DNA from: Mesaphorura yosii
Taxonomy: Eukaryota; Arthropoda; Collembola; Poduromorpha; Tullbergiidae
Length of the DNA stretch: 64,000 nt
Assembly (NCBI GenBank): GCA_009869945.1
Contig: WIXG01000273.1
Span: forward strand, 45,763-109,762
Reading direction: 5' to 3'
Below the pieces are notes generated by a model. The model was not told where the DNA came from and ran no database searches. It saw only the letters and a list, made by a program, of their open reading frames with translations. The translations under genes were made by a program, and so were the position numbers. Positions 13,001 through 25,400 of this stretch are shown here, in pieces (the first letter of the stretch is position 1; every line of letters begins with the position of its first letter).

Positions 13001-16000
13001 CGTTGCGTTGTTGATGCGTTCTTTTTTTTTGTTGTTTACGGTGTGGCTTTGAGGTAGCGTTTTATTTCTCAATACCGTCGTTCACTTTACAGAAACGCCC
13101 GTGCGCCTGAGCTATCGGTGCGGAGCTTTCTTCAGCGTGTGTCGCTGTCTTTCCCATCCATTTATCACGCACGAGTCTCATCTTTCGCTCTGTTAAGCTG
13201 CTGCTGCTGTACGGTAACCTGTCGAAAGACGAATTCCTTCGCTGTAGCTGTTGAGGATGTAATTTATCATGAATTATTGTTCATCAATCAAGCATCCTCC
13301 GACATTCTTGCCACGTGGCGTGGCGAGGCGACGCGCAGAAAGTCGCCAATTGCACCTGCAGCGCAATTATGAATCGCTTATCAAAGTTCGGTGATTTCCC
13401 TTTCCTTCTTCGTGACCTTTGCTTGTCTGTCGCTGTGTTTTCGCATTCTAGCTACCTGTGCCCATAATTCAAAGATTCAGAGGAGAAAAGCCCCCATGCT
13501 GGACAAAAGTTTTGCGCTACTGCCTGCGGACTGGAAAACATGTTCTTTCAATTTCTCCGCAGATTAAAAAGTTGTGGACATGCTGCATTCTTCATGATGA
13601 TAGCGACTCGTAATTCCATTCCGCAACCGTGAACGAGTTTCGTCTGCCGTTTTTTTTTAGGAACGTCTCAATCTGTGCGAGCCGCTCCTGTCTTTCACAC
13701 TTTTCGCACGCCACGAATTCAAGATCACGACGAATTTGTGAATGCAGGGATTTATTTTAAGCCGCGCACTCTGTGTACTCGTTCATATTCGCGTATTTGT
13801 GTAAATTAAGGCCATTGAAGCATTTAGGCATTTATCGCAATCCATCTCGGACGTAAAATTAAATACGTTGTGTGCATGGTGGGTGGCAGGAGCATTTACG
13901 ATCGCCATCAAAGTACTCGAAACTCGTAGAATGAATGCACCGGAGTGAAAAGTCAACATGTTGACTTTGCTGATTGCCGAAATCCAGCAGCCAAGCAGCC
14001 GCAGCGGTGAAGCAATTCTTGCGTGCATGCGTCTTCTCTCCCGATTATTAATTAATACCGTTCATTAGGTTATCTCATTTGAGCGCGAGCTCGCATTCCG
14101 AATTGGGCTGGATTTCGGCCGGCACACTTTCTCCGTTGCAAATGGAAATCGCGAATCGCAATTTCCAGTTTGCAATTTAGCCATGAACCAATTACTCTGT
14201 TAATTACTGAAAGGAAGGGCTGCCTGGCCGACCTCTCGTCTCGGCATTTAGGGCTTTTAGCATTTTAGCTTGATGGCGTGCAGTCGTAAACTTCGAATGG
14301 CTCTAAATTAGGCATAATTGGCAATTTCCTACGGAAGAGTGAGTTTTTACTGCCCGACCAGCCACCTTTTACGTCACGCGAATAATTAAGTTTATTACGC
14401 TTTTGGAGTCGTGCAATTTCGAAATCCTGCCCCAATTTTATGCGCCAGCCTTGGCCTTTCGCTGCTGCTCGCCGAATAATTATTTTCTAATACAGCTTTA
14501 CTGTGTTCGCACAAAGCAGGAACTCGTAGCGTGACATTTCCAAGTGCGGCATGAATTTCTTATCGAGACAGCCCTCTTTCATATCGGACAGGGAAAGCAG
14601 GAGACGGTCAGGGTAGGCTCATAACCAAGCCTGGTTTTTATTAATATTAATATTTTGCTCCTCGTTTATCGAACCTGGCACAATGAAGACTGAATGACGC
14701 AGCTTTGAAGTCCGCCTGCCTGCACGTCTTTGCGAAAATGACAAAACCTTCAAGCAGAGCTGAGCAGAGGACAAAGATTGTTTTCTCATTTGTCGTCCGG
14801 CGTTTTGAGGCTGAGGCGCTATTGAAATTGACTCCGTTTCATCTGCATAAATTACAATTCATGCATGACACATTGCAAGGATCGAACGCGCAAATTTCAA
14901 ATTTAGCGCAGGCAATCTTTGACGTTATTTCGGCTTCGAACGCGAGCGCGCGGACGCGGGCAAAGCGGCCTGCCTTTTCACTGCATGCCTTGATGCGACA
15001 CTGCGCGAAGAATCGCATCGAAATTGGCTGTCAAGCAGTGAAAGAGAGCAGAGCTCAGAAATTTGAAGTCATGGCTGCTCCCATCGAGTACGTACGTGGT
15101 TCTCAATATATCGAGAGTGAAGTGGAAGCAATTTCATATGCGCCTATTGAGTAGATTGAATTTGTCTTTACGACCGACCAACTTTCTTCCGCCGCGCCGT
15201 CGCGCATGAAGGTTAGCTGACCAACCTACTCGGGCACTCTTCAGCGTACGCGTACGTAATAAGGTCCGATCAAAGTAATGAATGCCCACTGGGATGGCGG
15301 CGGTAGTGTCAGCGTAATGCAGCACGGCTTGAATAATACACCCAATGCAGACTGCTCGCAGAAACTTTTGTTCAGCAGTGGGCAATGAGAGAAAGTGGGA
15401 CATGAAGCAGGAGCAGCAGAATGAGGAAAGACGGCCGGGCCGGCCTTGATATTGGAATAAGAATGGGAAAGTTGTTGGTCTTCCTTCCTTCCTTCCACGC
15501 CGTTTGGCTGGTAGCCGTTCCTGTCCCCCACTTTACATTATTTCATACTAATGCACTGTTCCAGTTTTCCCGAACCCGGCACAACATTTTCTGCTCCGTA
15601 AATGCTTGATGCTTGCGATGCGATGCCGATGCTAGATTGCCGACTAATAAAATGATGAACCTTGCCAAGACTGTGAGAGTCGAGCCAGGCAGCAGCACTT
15701 TAATTGTACGCTGACGCTTCTGTGCTGGCACGAAATTTCAGTGCAAAATCCAAACCCCTAATTTCGCTCATGCAAAATGTGCCATTATCACAGCAGCAGC
15801 AGCACCAGCGTCGCTGTGCTGTATAAAACAGTTTGGCGACAGCGACACGGTGCTGTTCTAATTATAATTGGATTCCTGGTAACGGTAGCCTGATGCGGGA
15901 CAGACGAAGGCGCTTCGCTCGCTTGAAACAGGTGTCTGCTAATTAAATTCGAGAAGGCAGAGATGACAATGCTCCGACGCTCCACTGTTCCAAAGTTTTG

Positions 16001-19000
16001 CCAATTAGCGTGCGAAAATTTGAAACTGTATTCGTGTTGACTGTTGTATTGTTCTGGCGAGTTCTCGAGAACCTCGGATTGGGCAAGTCGCACTTCTTCC
16101 TCAATTCTCATTCTCGAACTGTCACGCCCACCTTGACCCAGATTTACAAGAAACGGTCGCGGGTCGCGTCGATGCATTAATGTCAGAATTTCTGAGTAGC
16201 TGTAAACTTCCATTATCGCGTATTTTGTCCGCACACGTCCTGGCTCGAGTAGGAATTTTTCAATTATCCAAAGCAAATTGTGCCTGGTGCTGCAGTGCTA
16301 AGCATTTGGTAATCAGCTTATTAGCAAAGAACGTACGCGAAACGCGAGTTCAAAGAAACTCCGAATTGGATAAGGGCGAACGGGAGTCGAGCCGAGTCGG
16401 AAGTGAGGCTGCGTCATAAGTTGGCGTGCTGCGTGCATTGTGTCAGGCTGTCGGAGGAAGGAAGTTGCAAAAAAGTGTAGCGAATGGAAAGAGGAAAGAC
16501 GAAGCCAAGTAGTTAAAGTTTTATTTTGTTGTAACAAGGGAAATTAAGTCAAGAGAGGTCCGTAAATGCAGGAAAATATTATTATTATATTAGGCCGGAG
16601 TCAATTACGGGGCACGTACACGAAGGGAGGGAGCCATGCGGTCGAGCACGAAGGTGCGCCAGTCCGACGGACGGGCAGGCGAGCAGGCCGCACTCGCGAA
16701 AGACAAACGGCTGCTGCTGCTCGACAGCCGAGGAAGGAGAAAACAGAAAAGAATCCAAACTATGCAGAAGGCAAAGTCTGTGAGAAGAAGCAGGAACAAA
16801 ATCCGTCTGAAAGTTGGTCCGTCGGTTTCATTTTCGTATGGAACGCTCAACTTGCAGGCAGGAGGAGACGAGAGTAGGCCGAAAGTGGAGTAAACTTTTA
16901 TATTTATACGGCGCGTATCAGTGACGTTCGTCCGCGTTCCTATTTCGCGAGCTTTCTCCTCTGAACTACTTTCACCGTGCCGGAGCACCCGCACACAGGC
17001 GGGAGTGAGTTTACTCTATCCATGATTATGATGATGACGCACAGACACACATTCGCCTCACTCGCTCGTATCTCGCGTGCTGCTCCGTCCCTGAGATTCC
17101 ATCCGGCATCCGCTCTTTGCTGCTCGCGGACGCAGACGACGCGTTTAGTCGGACTTGCGTCTTTTAACCTTAATGTCATCCTTTTATATCTCATTGCACT
17201 CACACTTTTACTACTCCACTTTCCTTGTCGCACTTTGCTAACTTTTCCTGTTTCTTTCCGTCAACATTATGCTCCCTTCTTCTCCTCAGCCAGCAGCCCG
17301 CACGTGATCCGAGTCAACTGCGAAATGCTTTCAATCCGTGTGTCATTAAGCGCTGCCTGCCTTCTTTTCCCTGTGCATTCGGCTAGCCTGTTCGGGCCTT
17401 CTCATTTCATTAATGCTCTTCCTTGTTTGCTTCCTTGTTTGTGTTGGCGAAATGTGCCACGTTTTATGAATCGCAAATGAGCCGCCAGACGTGCCTCATG
17501 CTGCTGCCGGTGAGCAACAAAACACGAGACAAGCGTGGCAATGACGTGTGCAACCATAACAATAAATGTTACATGACCCATATATGCCGCGAGATAAATA
17601 ATTCGAGTGTTGTGCATTCACAGCGCAGCGCACAAGTGCGTGCGTGCACGACACGCCACGCCACCGCCGCGGATAGACATCTGTCTCGGATTATTGCTCG
17701 GCCATGGCGGGTGACGAATGCGAAATGCGAAATTGGATGATCCATCGCGAGCACTGACAAATGACAAAGTGCACCATTTCTCATTTCGATTTGCATTTGC
17801 AACCATGACACACTTTTCGAGTGGCACCGCCATGAATGAATGAATGGAGCGGCGGAGAATGGGCAAATGATTCACCTTTCCAAATACCTCAATGCCCTTC
17901 TTGAGTATTCAACTCCCTGCATGCAATTTGCGTTTTACTGGAAGGATTAAAATTGCTGGTTTATTGTAACTTGATACTCAATAAGACGGAAATGATACAC
18001 GAGAACGCCGAGTGAGGGTCGTGTTCACATACGAGACTGGCTAGCTCGACATTGAATTTTTTTTGTACAAAATTTGCCCGCTGGGAGCTTGTAATTTAAT
18101 AATATTTGTATTTGTGCTCGCCCAAACTTTCGCAACGACACAAATAACAACGAGACTCCGGGCCAGGACGACTGTGTCTTCGCTCCTCTTTTGTTTTGGT
18201 CTCCGGCTACGATTTCCCGTCTCCTAAAAATGATTTCAATAAAGAGCAACAGCGACAGGCAGGAGAGAAAACAAAACAAAGGAGAAAGCGAGTCGGTCTG
18301 GCTTTCACATTCGCAATGGCAATAATTAACTTCACAATTCATCTTTTCTTTCTCCGTTTCTCGTGCGCACTTTGTCCTTTGTGCTCCGCCCCGCATAATA
18401 TCTGTTTTCTTTTTATTACCATCGAAACAAACTCATCAGCGTCATCAGCCGCCTGCGGCCTTTGTCCTAACCAAACAAAAACAAATCAGAAAGCGTGACG
18501 GAGTTCTGCTTAATTCAATCAGGCAAGGCGAAACGAAAAACGCGTGCGTACGCTTTCACGAATTTTAAAAATAATTTTGAGAAATCAGTTTGCGTCTGAT
18601 TGCTAGCTCGCTCGGCTCAGCGCCCTTGTTTATCTGCCCCATTCATAATGAGGCAATTAAAGTGAGACGCTGAATCATGATTCATGAGTCACGAATCACT
18701 GCACCCAAGACGTCATTCACTAAACTCACTTCAGAAGGAAGAACGACGCTAATTCAAAGCGAAACGCGAAATTGAAAGAGCTCGAAATACTCGTGACTCG
18801 TACGTACCTTTCGCGTTCCATAATTCATGTGAATTGCCACGGCCGCTGCGCTGTACACGAACGTTTGTACGTGCGCGCTCGTAAACACAATTATGCGTTA
18901 TTTATTCGCGCTATTATGAATTGCTCCGTATGATTTCCTGTCTTCGACCGTAGCTGCCGCTACAGCCTTGACTCTGAATCCGAATCCGAGGCAGGGAAAA

Positions 19001-20000
19001 TCCCTCCGTCGTCTTTGTCTTGTATTATTTACTGTTGCAGAAATAGTTTATAATTTATGGCTTTCTCCGCCGCGAGCCAGTCGAGCCCGCGCTGCAGGCA
19101 ATTCGCGATTCGCGAAATTATGGAATAAAAATACATTTGTATGTACTCCTTGATTTCTCTCTCGCGCTGGGAATGAGAATATATTTTTAGCAACACAAAA
19201 TACATTTACATTTTTGCCGGATTTTCCTCCATAAATCATCGCCGCTTTGCTTTGCTTTGCCTTAGTTGGCCTAACTTTGCTTTCCTGGACGACTGCTCTT
19301 TTGTGCGACTCGTGCATTGTTCAACATGCCGCTGCAACTTGCGTTGAGCGAAAACATGATTCCAATTTGATTACGTACACAATTGCTCTCGTTACTTGAA
19401 TTATGGCTGGCGCTCGTATCCTCGTATCGGCGTCGATGATTTAAAATCGAGCGCAGCGGTAGGCAAACAAGAATGGCGAAGTAAGTCCAAGGCCTCAGTA
19501 ATCAAAATCAATAATTATCATAAAAATATCAGTTCGCGTGGCGCTTGGCGGCTCCAAACGCTCGCTCGTCCGTACGTCGCTTCGGCTGTCATCACTTTGC
19601 ATTTGTTGGGAGGGTTTGGCAGGTGAAAAGAGAACCTACCTGGAAAGTGGATTTCCATTTATTTATTAATCAAATGCTAATAATAGTTTAGGCGTGGAGA
19701 CAACGACCGGTGCAAAATACGATGCATGGCGATGTGCAGCTTGTCAGGGCAGCGCTCAAAAAACAAGGCAGCAGTCACAGTCAGCACGGCGAAGAAGTGC
19801 GTCGATTGTTTAATGGCAGCTCTTCAGCTCCTCACGCACACTGTTATTATGTGCCGCGTTTAATCTCTGTGTCAATATTCATTACTTTTGGCTAGTGGAC
19901 GACTGCCTTAGCCGAGCCCAGCATTGCAAATTGAAGTGCGGGCTTGAGACGTGTCACTTTTCCAGCGACAATGGAGAATAAAGACAGGGCAAGGCAGAGA
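10001..20000. other. Non-coding stretch, no supported gene
   Basis: I see nothing coding that I can defend. The longest single open frame of the window (229 codons, - strand, 11675 to 10986) lies here but has no recognisable domain and no splice support. Simple repeats include a three-copy AAATGGC run at about 11783-11808, a CTTC run near 15481-15497 and a short CAG run near 15791-15805. Confidence 0.6.
11783..11808. repeat. AAATGGC heptamer tandem repeat
   Basis: About three head-to-tail copies of AAATGGC lie within otherwise unique sequence. No function is suggested. Confidence 0.7.
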
Positions 20001-20361
20001 ATAAAGCCCGGTCATTTGTTTCGAAATCTTTTGGACTTGATCTGCGCATACGTCTGTGCGTACGCGTACGCGCAATTTCCATCTGTTGCGTCAATCCTTA
20101 ATTCTTGTAGCTGTAAGCTGTAAGTGCCAAGCGCCTTGAAGGAAGGTGAACAGCCGCCACATGCGAAATGCGAGGATGAGTGAAATGATGCCATTTTCCC
20201 CGTAATGAACTCTTCTCAGAGCAACAGCAAACAGTAGGTAGACTCAGTAGGTAATAAAAAGTAATTTCCAGAGCGGGCACACGGCAAAGGTGCCATTGCC
20301 ATTGCGCTCGCTGTCTGTACAGTGACTTTAAAAGAAAGACAGGAGCGATGAGCGCGAGCGT

Positions 20362-20398
20362 CCTGCCCTGCCCTGCCCTGCCCAGCCCTGCCCAGCCA
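20362..20398. repeat. CCTGC minisatellite
   Basis: A run of CCTGC units, four of them regular and then two variants with an inserted CCAG step. It is a local low-complexity tract in non-coding DNA. Confidence 0.8.
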
Positions 20399-22050
20399 GT
20401 ACAAATAAGGATAACAACGTAATACTAATAACAATACAGACAAGCATGTAGCGTGTTGTGTGTTTGCTGTGCGAAAGTTGGGAGACGCGCAACAGCTGTT
20501 GCCTCCTCCGAAATTGCCAATAACGGTTGGTAACAAAGTTTCGTGATAATGGCGAATCCAAATCCAAGTGCGCATTACGCGAACGCGAACGGCGGCGATA
20601 TGACAGTAATCGAGCATCGGGCGGTCGGCGAGTAATTCCAGTGCACTCGGCACGTGCGACTGGAGGCAATACAGAGTGCGGAGGCTCATGCTGGATTAAA
20701 ATATAAGGTACACGTGCTCCCTGCATTTCGACAGCATTTCTGCGTCATAATCCTTTGATATAGTATCAATCTAATTGTAATCCAGGATTTAATATCTTCA
20801 TGACAAACGGCGAACGGCGGCGGCAGCAACTGCCCTTGAATTTCGGCCCAATTGTGGCTTTTCTTCGGTCTCACATCGCTGGAGTGTCCATTTGCGCATT
20901 TACTTTATTGCGACCGCACGGTTTCTCGTTTTAACGACAGCCGCCTGCTGCGAAAATGATGCACGTACACGAGTACATAGTAACGAAATGCTGCACGAGC
21001 AAGTTGCCGAGTCACGGCTCAAGTCTCGACTCGACTCTGCTGCGCTGAGGTTGCTGTCTGACATTTTAAATCATGCATTATGGATCCGGATACCCATTTG
21101 GAGCGGCTGCTCGGATCGGGTTTTGGGAACAAATTAGCCGTGCAACGTAAATTCTTGTTCGAATCTAGGCCTTACCACCATTTGTTCTTGTTACGCTGCG
21201 CGATAAATATAAATGAAATTCTAATTCAGATGGCCGCCAGATTATGAATGGGGACAATTTGAAAATGTCAACAAAATAATAGTCTTGTGCACTCCCGTAG
21301 CAGCGAAGTGAAAGCAGCGAAGGCAGCCGTCCTGGTTTCTTGTCTACATGGCAATAAAATGCAGACTGAATATAGAACACCGAGTATGTAATTCCGTGTC
21401 ATTTTGGCCGCTGCACACTTGCTCGTTCGCAGCGTTGCGTTGCGTTATGTTTGTTGCCGGAGGTCCCCAAAGTGTTTTCAGTTTTTACATGACCCAATGA
21501 CTCATGGCAAGGCTGGCTGGGCTGCATCGGATCGCTGGCAGCAGACAATTCTGATTTATTGCAAAAGGTATTTATGTGATCATATTTCACATTGTAATGC
21601 AATGCAGACAGCAGCCGACAGCGCAGAGTGGAGCGGGTTAAGGCTGAATCAGAGTCTGAGCAGCACGGAAACGCAACGGCTAGAAGGCCACTTGTTATTC
21701 TGGCCTGGAACATATAAACTAGTCCTTTGCGGCAAAAGATTCAGATTCCGGGACTAGAAAACTAGAAACATGAGACTGGATCATGCAGCACTGAAGATAA
21801 TGTTCTCTTTCATCTTTCCCAAAATCAATCCATTCGCAATCGACGACGCAATCGCAGGCTCGGCGAACTGCGCACGGCACAGGATACAAAGTGATCAATG
21901 CATGCAATAGCAGCGATACACGCGCAATCTAAACTACAAAGTAACAGGATATGAGATGATGATGATTGAAATTCTCCGCTGGAAGAACAAAGGGCTCGTT
22001 ATCTACTTGTTGCCAAGTGCTCGCTCTCGAAATGCTCCACGAAAGAGAAA

Positions 22051-22076
22051 GGAATTCGAATGTGAATTCGAATTCC
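22051..22076. repeat. 11-bp inverted repeat with 4-nt spacer
   Basis: The left arm GGAATTCGAAT at 22051-22061 is matched by its exact reverse complement at 22066-22076, with GTGA between. It could form a short hairpin or be a dyad binding site. No neighbouring gene gives it a meaning. Confidence 0.75.
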
Positions 22077-22441
22077 GCGTTGCGCTGGCCAACCTGAGAT
22101 TATTCAAAGGACCAAAGACTAGTTAGAGACAACTTGAACTGGGAAATAGAAACGTGGCAATGAAACCCTCGTCTTGGTTTATGCGATTTATGCCTCCTCC
22201 ATTAACGTACTCGGAAATTTGAGCGCTGCGATGGCGACGCTGATATTTCGCTCGAACTTGTGCCCCGTGCCGCCTCGCCGTAATTTATCTTCCTCACCTT
22301 GAATTCGTAATTCGGGAGGGAAATTGGTTTACTCTCCAATAAAGCGTGACCGTGGGCCGGAGAGTCCGCTGCCCCATAAAAATATAATAAATTGTTGCGT
22401 GGACGAATGAAATACGTGACAAACATGAAATTCGCTGTGCA

Positions 22442-22463
22442 ACGACGACGACGACGACGACGA
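22442..22463. repeat. ACG trinucleotide run
   Basis: About seven ACG units in tandem in non-coding DNA. Confidence 0.8.
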
Positions 22464-25400
22464 GGTTCTAAAATATGAAATGTTGTGTCGTCTTTTTGCT
22501 CGTGAAACATGACACTTGGCATTTCACATTGCCCGACTCGAACCGCCATCCAATTCCGCTTTTATGAACACGAGCCCGAACAGCGATCGCGTCTTTGTTT
22601 GGCAGAGCAAAGTTACGGGCATGTCGAGGGGAAATTGAGCCATTTAAGCACTACCGAGAGAAACGTAATGAATGACGGAGAGATTCTGAATATCCTTACG
22701 CATTTCTCGTGTCTCTGCGATTCCTCTCTACTCGTTGCCCAATTCGTAGGATGGAATTTAGAATTTGCATGGCACGTGAGTAGGAATCTGAGCCCGGAAT
22801 GCAGCGAGTGATTTTAGCAAATTGGTTGAGAGTTGATTAAATTCATTGAGGCCTTGAGAACAGGCTGAGATTAAGATTCCATTCCATTCTTGAATTTCTT
22901 CGCTGATTCTTGTGATGAGTACGTTAATAAATTAGAAAAATAGACTCACGCGTGATAGAATTTTCAAATGAGATACAGAAGGAATTTTGCGTATGCTTTA
23001 ATTTAATTTTGCCCAATTTTAAAACATTCAGCATTCGATTTCAAGAACTTGCAAGCTTAAATACAAATTCGGGTACGGATTGTTGCGGATTTTTGTGTTT
23101 GATTCGAGATTAAATTGTTTAAGAAACGTGCTTCTCAAGTCTTGTCTGGGTTAATTGAAATAAATGTGTGCTGCTGTGCTTGCAAAGCATAGCATTCGTG
23201 TTCATGCAAATTGGCAGGACAGGATTTATTTCCTGTCTCGGATTTGCTCTCTCTATTTCACTTCCCATTGATTGCTCTCTGTTCCGTGCCGCTTCGTTTG
23301 TCCGTTTATCTTCCTGCTTCATTCTTCTCGTCTCGGAGGCTTAGCCGGCGGAGTATTAACCATTATTGCTCCAGATGGGACACGAGATTTACGCCCGGAT
23401 TTGTACTCATTACGCGGCGCATGCCATGCCACTTCCCGCGCGGGTCGTGCACTGGCGCCCAGCCTGTACATCATTTCCGACTCATTTAAGCACATTTTTG
23501 AACATAATCAAATATTTTACTCAGAGATGACCTCTGCGCTCGAGCTCCGACCCGAGACACTCATTCATTTTATTCTTACTGGCTCCGTGCGCGGCGGCGG
23601 CTCTGCCGCGGGCCACAGAAACGATGCGACGGGATATTAAAGCAGGAACTAAAAGTTTAGCAGCAGCGCGCGATATGAATTCCGGGCCGTGCTGTATAGA
23701 TTTGTACGTGCACGTATTCGAATGAATTCTCATTTCTTTTGTCTTTCTCTTTTCTAATATTCTTTCTTGCTTTTAAACGATGAAGAAACTTTCTCCAGAC
23801 AGTTCTGCTGCTCCTGCTGCTTTATCTCGCACTTTCTTGACTGCTTTAAACTTCTTGCGAGTCACGGCATTAGCGGCAGTAGCGACAGAGAAGTTGGAAA
23901 TAATCATAAGAGAAGAATAGAACTGGAATGACATCCGTGCTCGCTCGCTCGTTCCTTCACTTCTTTGTGTCGCTGGTGCATTAGGACGAACGCTCGTGTG
24001 AAGGAATTCGGGAGAAAAGAGAAGCAAAATCTCCGGGCATTTATCCGGAGAAAAGAAAAGGATTTGTTCCTCTCATGTCGTCTTAGACTTACAAGCCTTC
24101 CCGTCTGCCTCCTCTGCAGCTCTGCCGGGCCTGTATTATAATAATAGAAGAGATTATTTTATTCTGTTCTTTGTCATCTCTTAAAACTGGTAATAGTTTG
24201 AGGAACCTTCTACCTTTAAAGCACTTTCCATGTTTTCCGACATTTTAAACTCGTTTACATAATGCGCACCACCTTTGCCCTCCGCCGCCACCTTGAGTAC
24301 GCCGCTTTTAAGTGTAGATGGGCTGCTGCTGCACTGTAAACTTTATCTAAATTTATGAGCACAAAATGAATTTGGGAAACTTTAGTTTGAACTTGATTCC
24401 TGAAACCTGTGCGAGATTGTTGACGATACCCGCCGCGAACAGTTTACAGTTTACTCCAACTTCTAGCAGCATCAGCAACAACGTGGCGATGTGAGCAGCA
24501 TCAAATTAAAGTGCTTTGCGCGCCGTTACCCGAGCCTGGAATCCAGACTCTAATAGCCCAATTAGTAAACTCTCGACTTTCTGCGCATTCTGCAATGTGC
24601 TAGGCTCTGGGCGGCGGCGAGTGCGCGTGCGGCTGGCTTTTCGAGACCTTCCATTGCGCTGAAGGTCACCAGAACAGTAAATTAATTGGAAATCATTCCG
24701 ATTTAATAGGAGCTTAGGGCGACGAATTCTCGAGATGACGTCTGACTTCGATAAGAATACTCTGACCGATCTCAATGTAAATGAACTTTCTGCACTTCTC
24801 TCGCCCAGTCTGCGTCAGAGCCGTGTGCTCCGTGCCAAATTGGATCTTGACTTCCAGATAATGGCGATGATGAGCTTTGCTAGAGACCAGAGCACAGTGC
24901 CGTGCGTATTTGAGACGTGGCAGAGTGGAGAAGAAACTCGAAACTTTTGATACACGAAGAAGTGGAGAGCGCAGCGATTAAAAACTTTTCTACTCTCTTT
25001 TTTAATATTCGCCACTCACTTTGTGGTAAGACAAGAAACTTATCTTCACTTTATTCACGAAGCGCGTGCTACCAAACTTTGGAAATAAGCTCAATTTTTC
25101 ACATCTCATAAGCTAAAAGATTCATAAGAGGAGATAAAATGCGTCCTGCTCCGGCGTGCAGTGCAGAGTGGCCAGGTTTCAATTAAGCAATTCTCCACCG
25201 CGATGCCCCGCAAGACTGTGTCTTTATTATACTTTATTATATGCGAATGACGTGCTGTCTGCTTACCTCGGCTTGAACAGCGAATATTTGCAAACCGCTT
25301 TAAAATGGACGAAGATTTACGAATAGCAGACGCTGGAAATTGAACACCCTTTGTAATTAATTCAAGTTGGCGTACTGCTGAGCTTTACAGCCGATAAACT

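Noticed and set aside
16977-17480. 167-codon hydrophobic plus-strand ORF, considered as the PDE3 membrane exon
   Set aside because: The hydrophobicity comes from pyrimidine-rich DNA; it lacks regular helices, PDE3-like sequence and a phase 0 donor that I could identify.
24735-24950. Plus-strand ORF starting MTSDFDKNTLTDLNVNELS
   Set aside because: Protein-like start, but short, isolated, and with no homologue I recognise or splice context.
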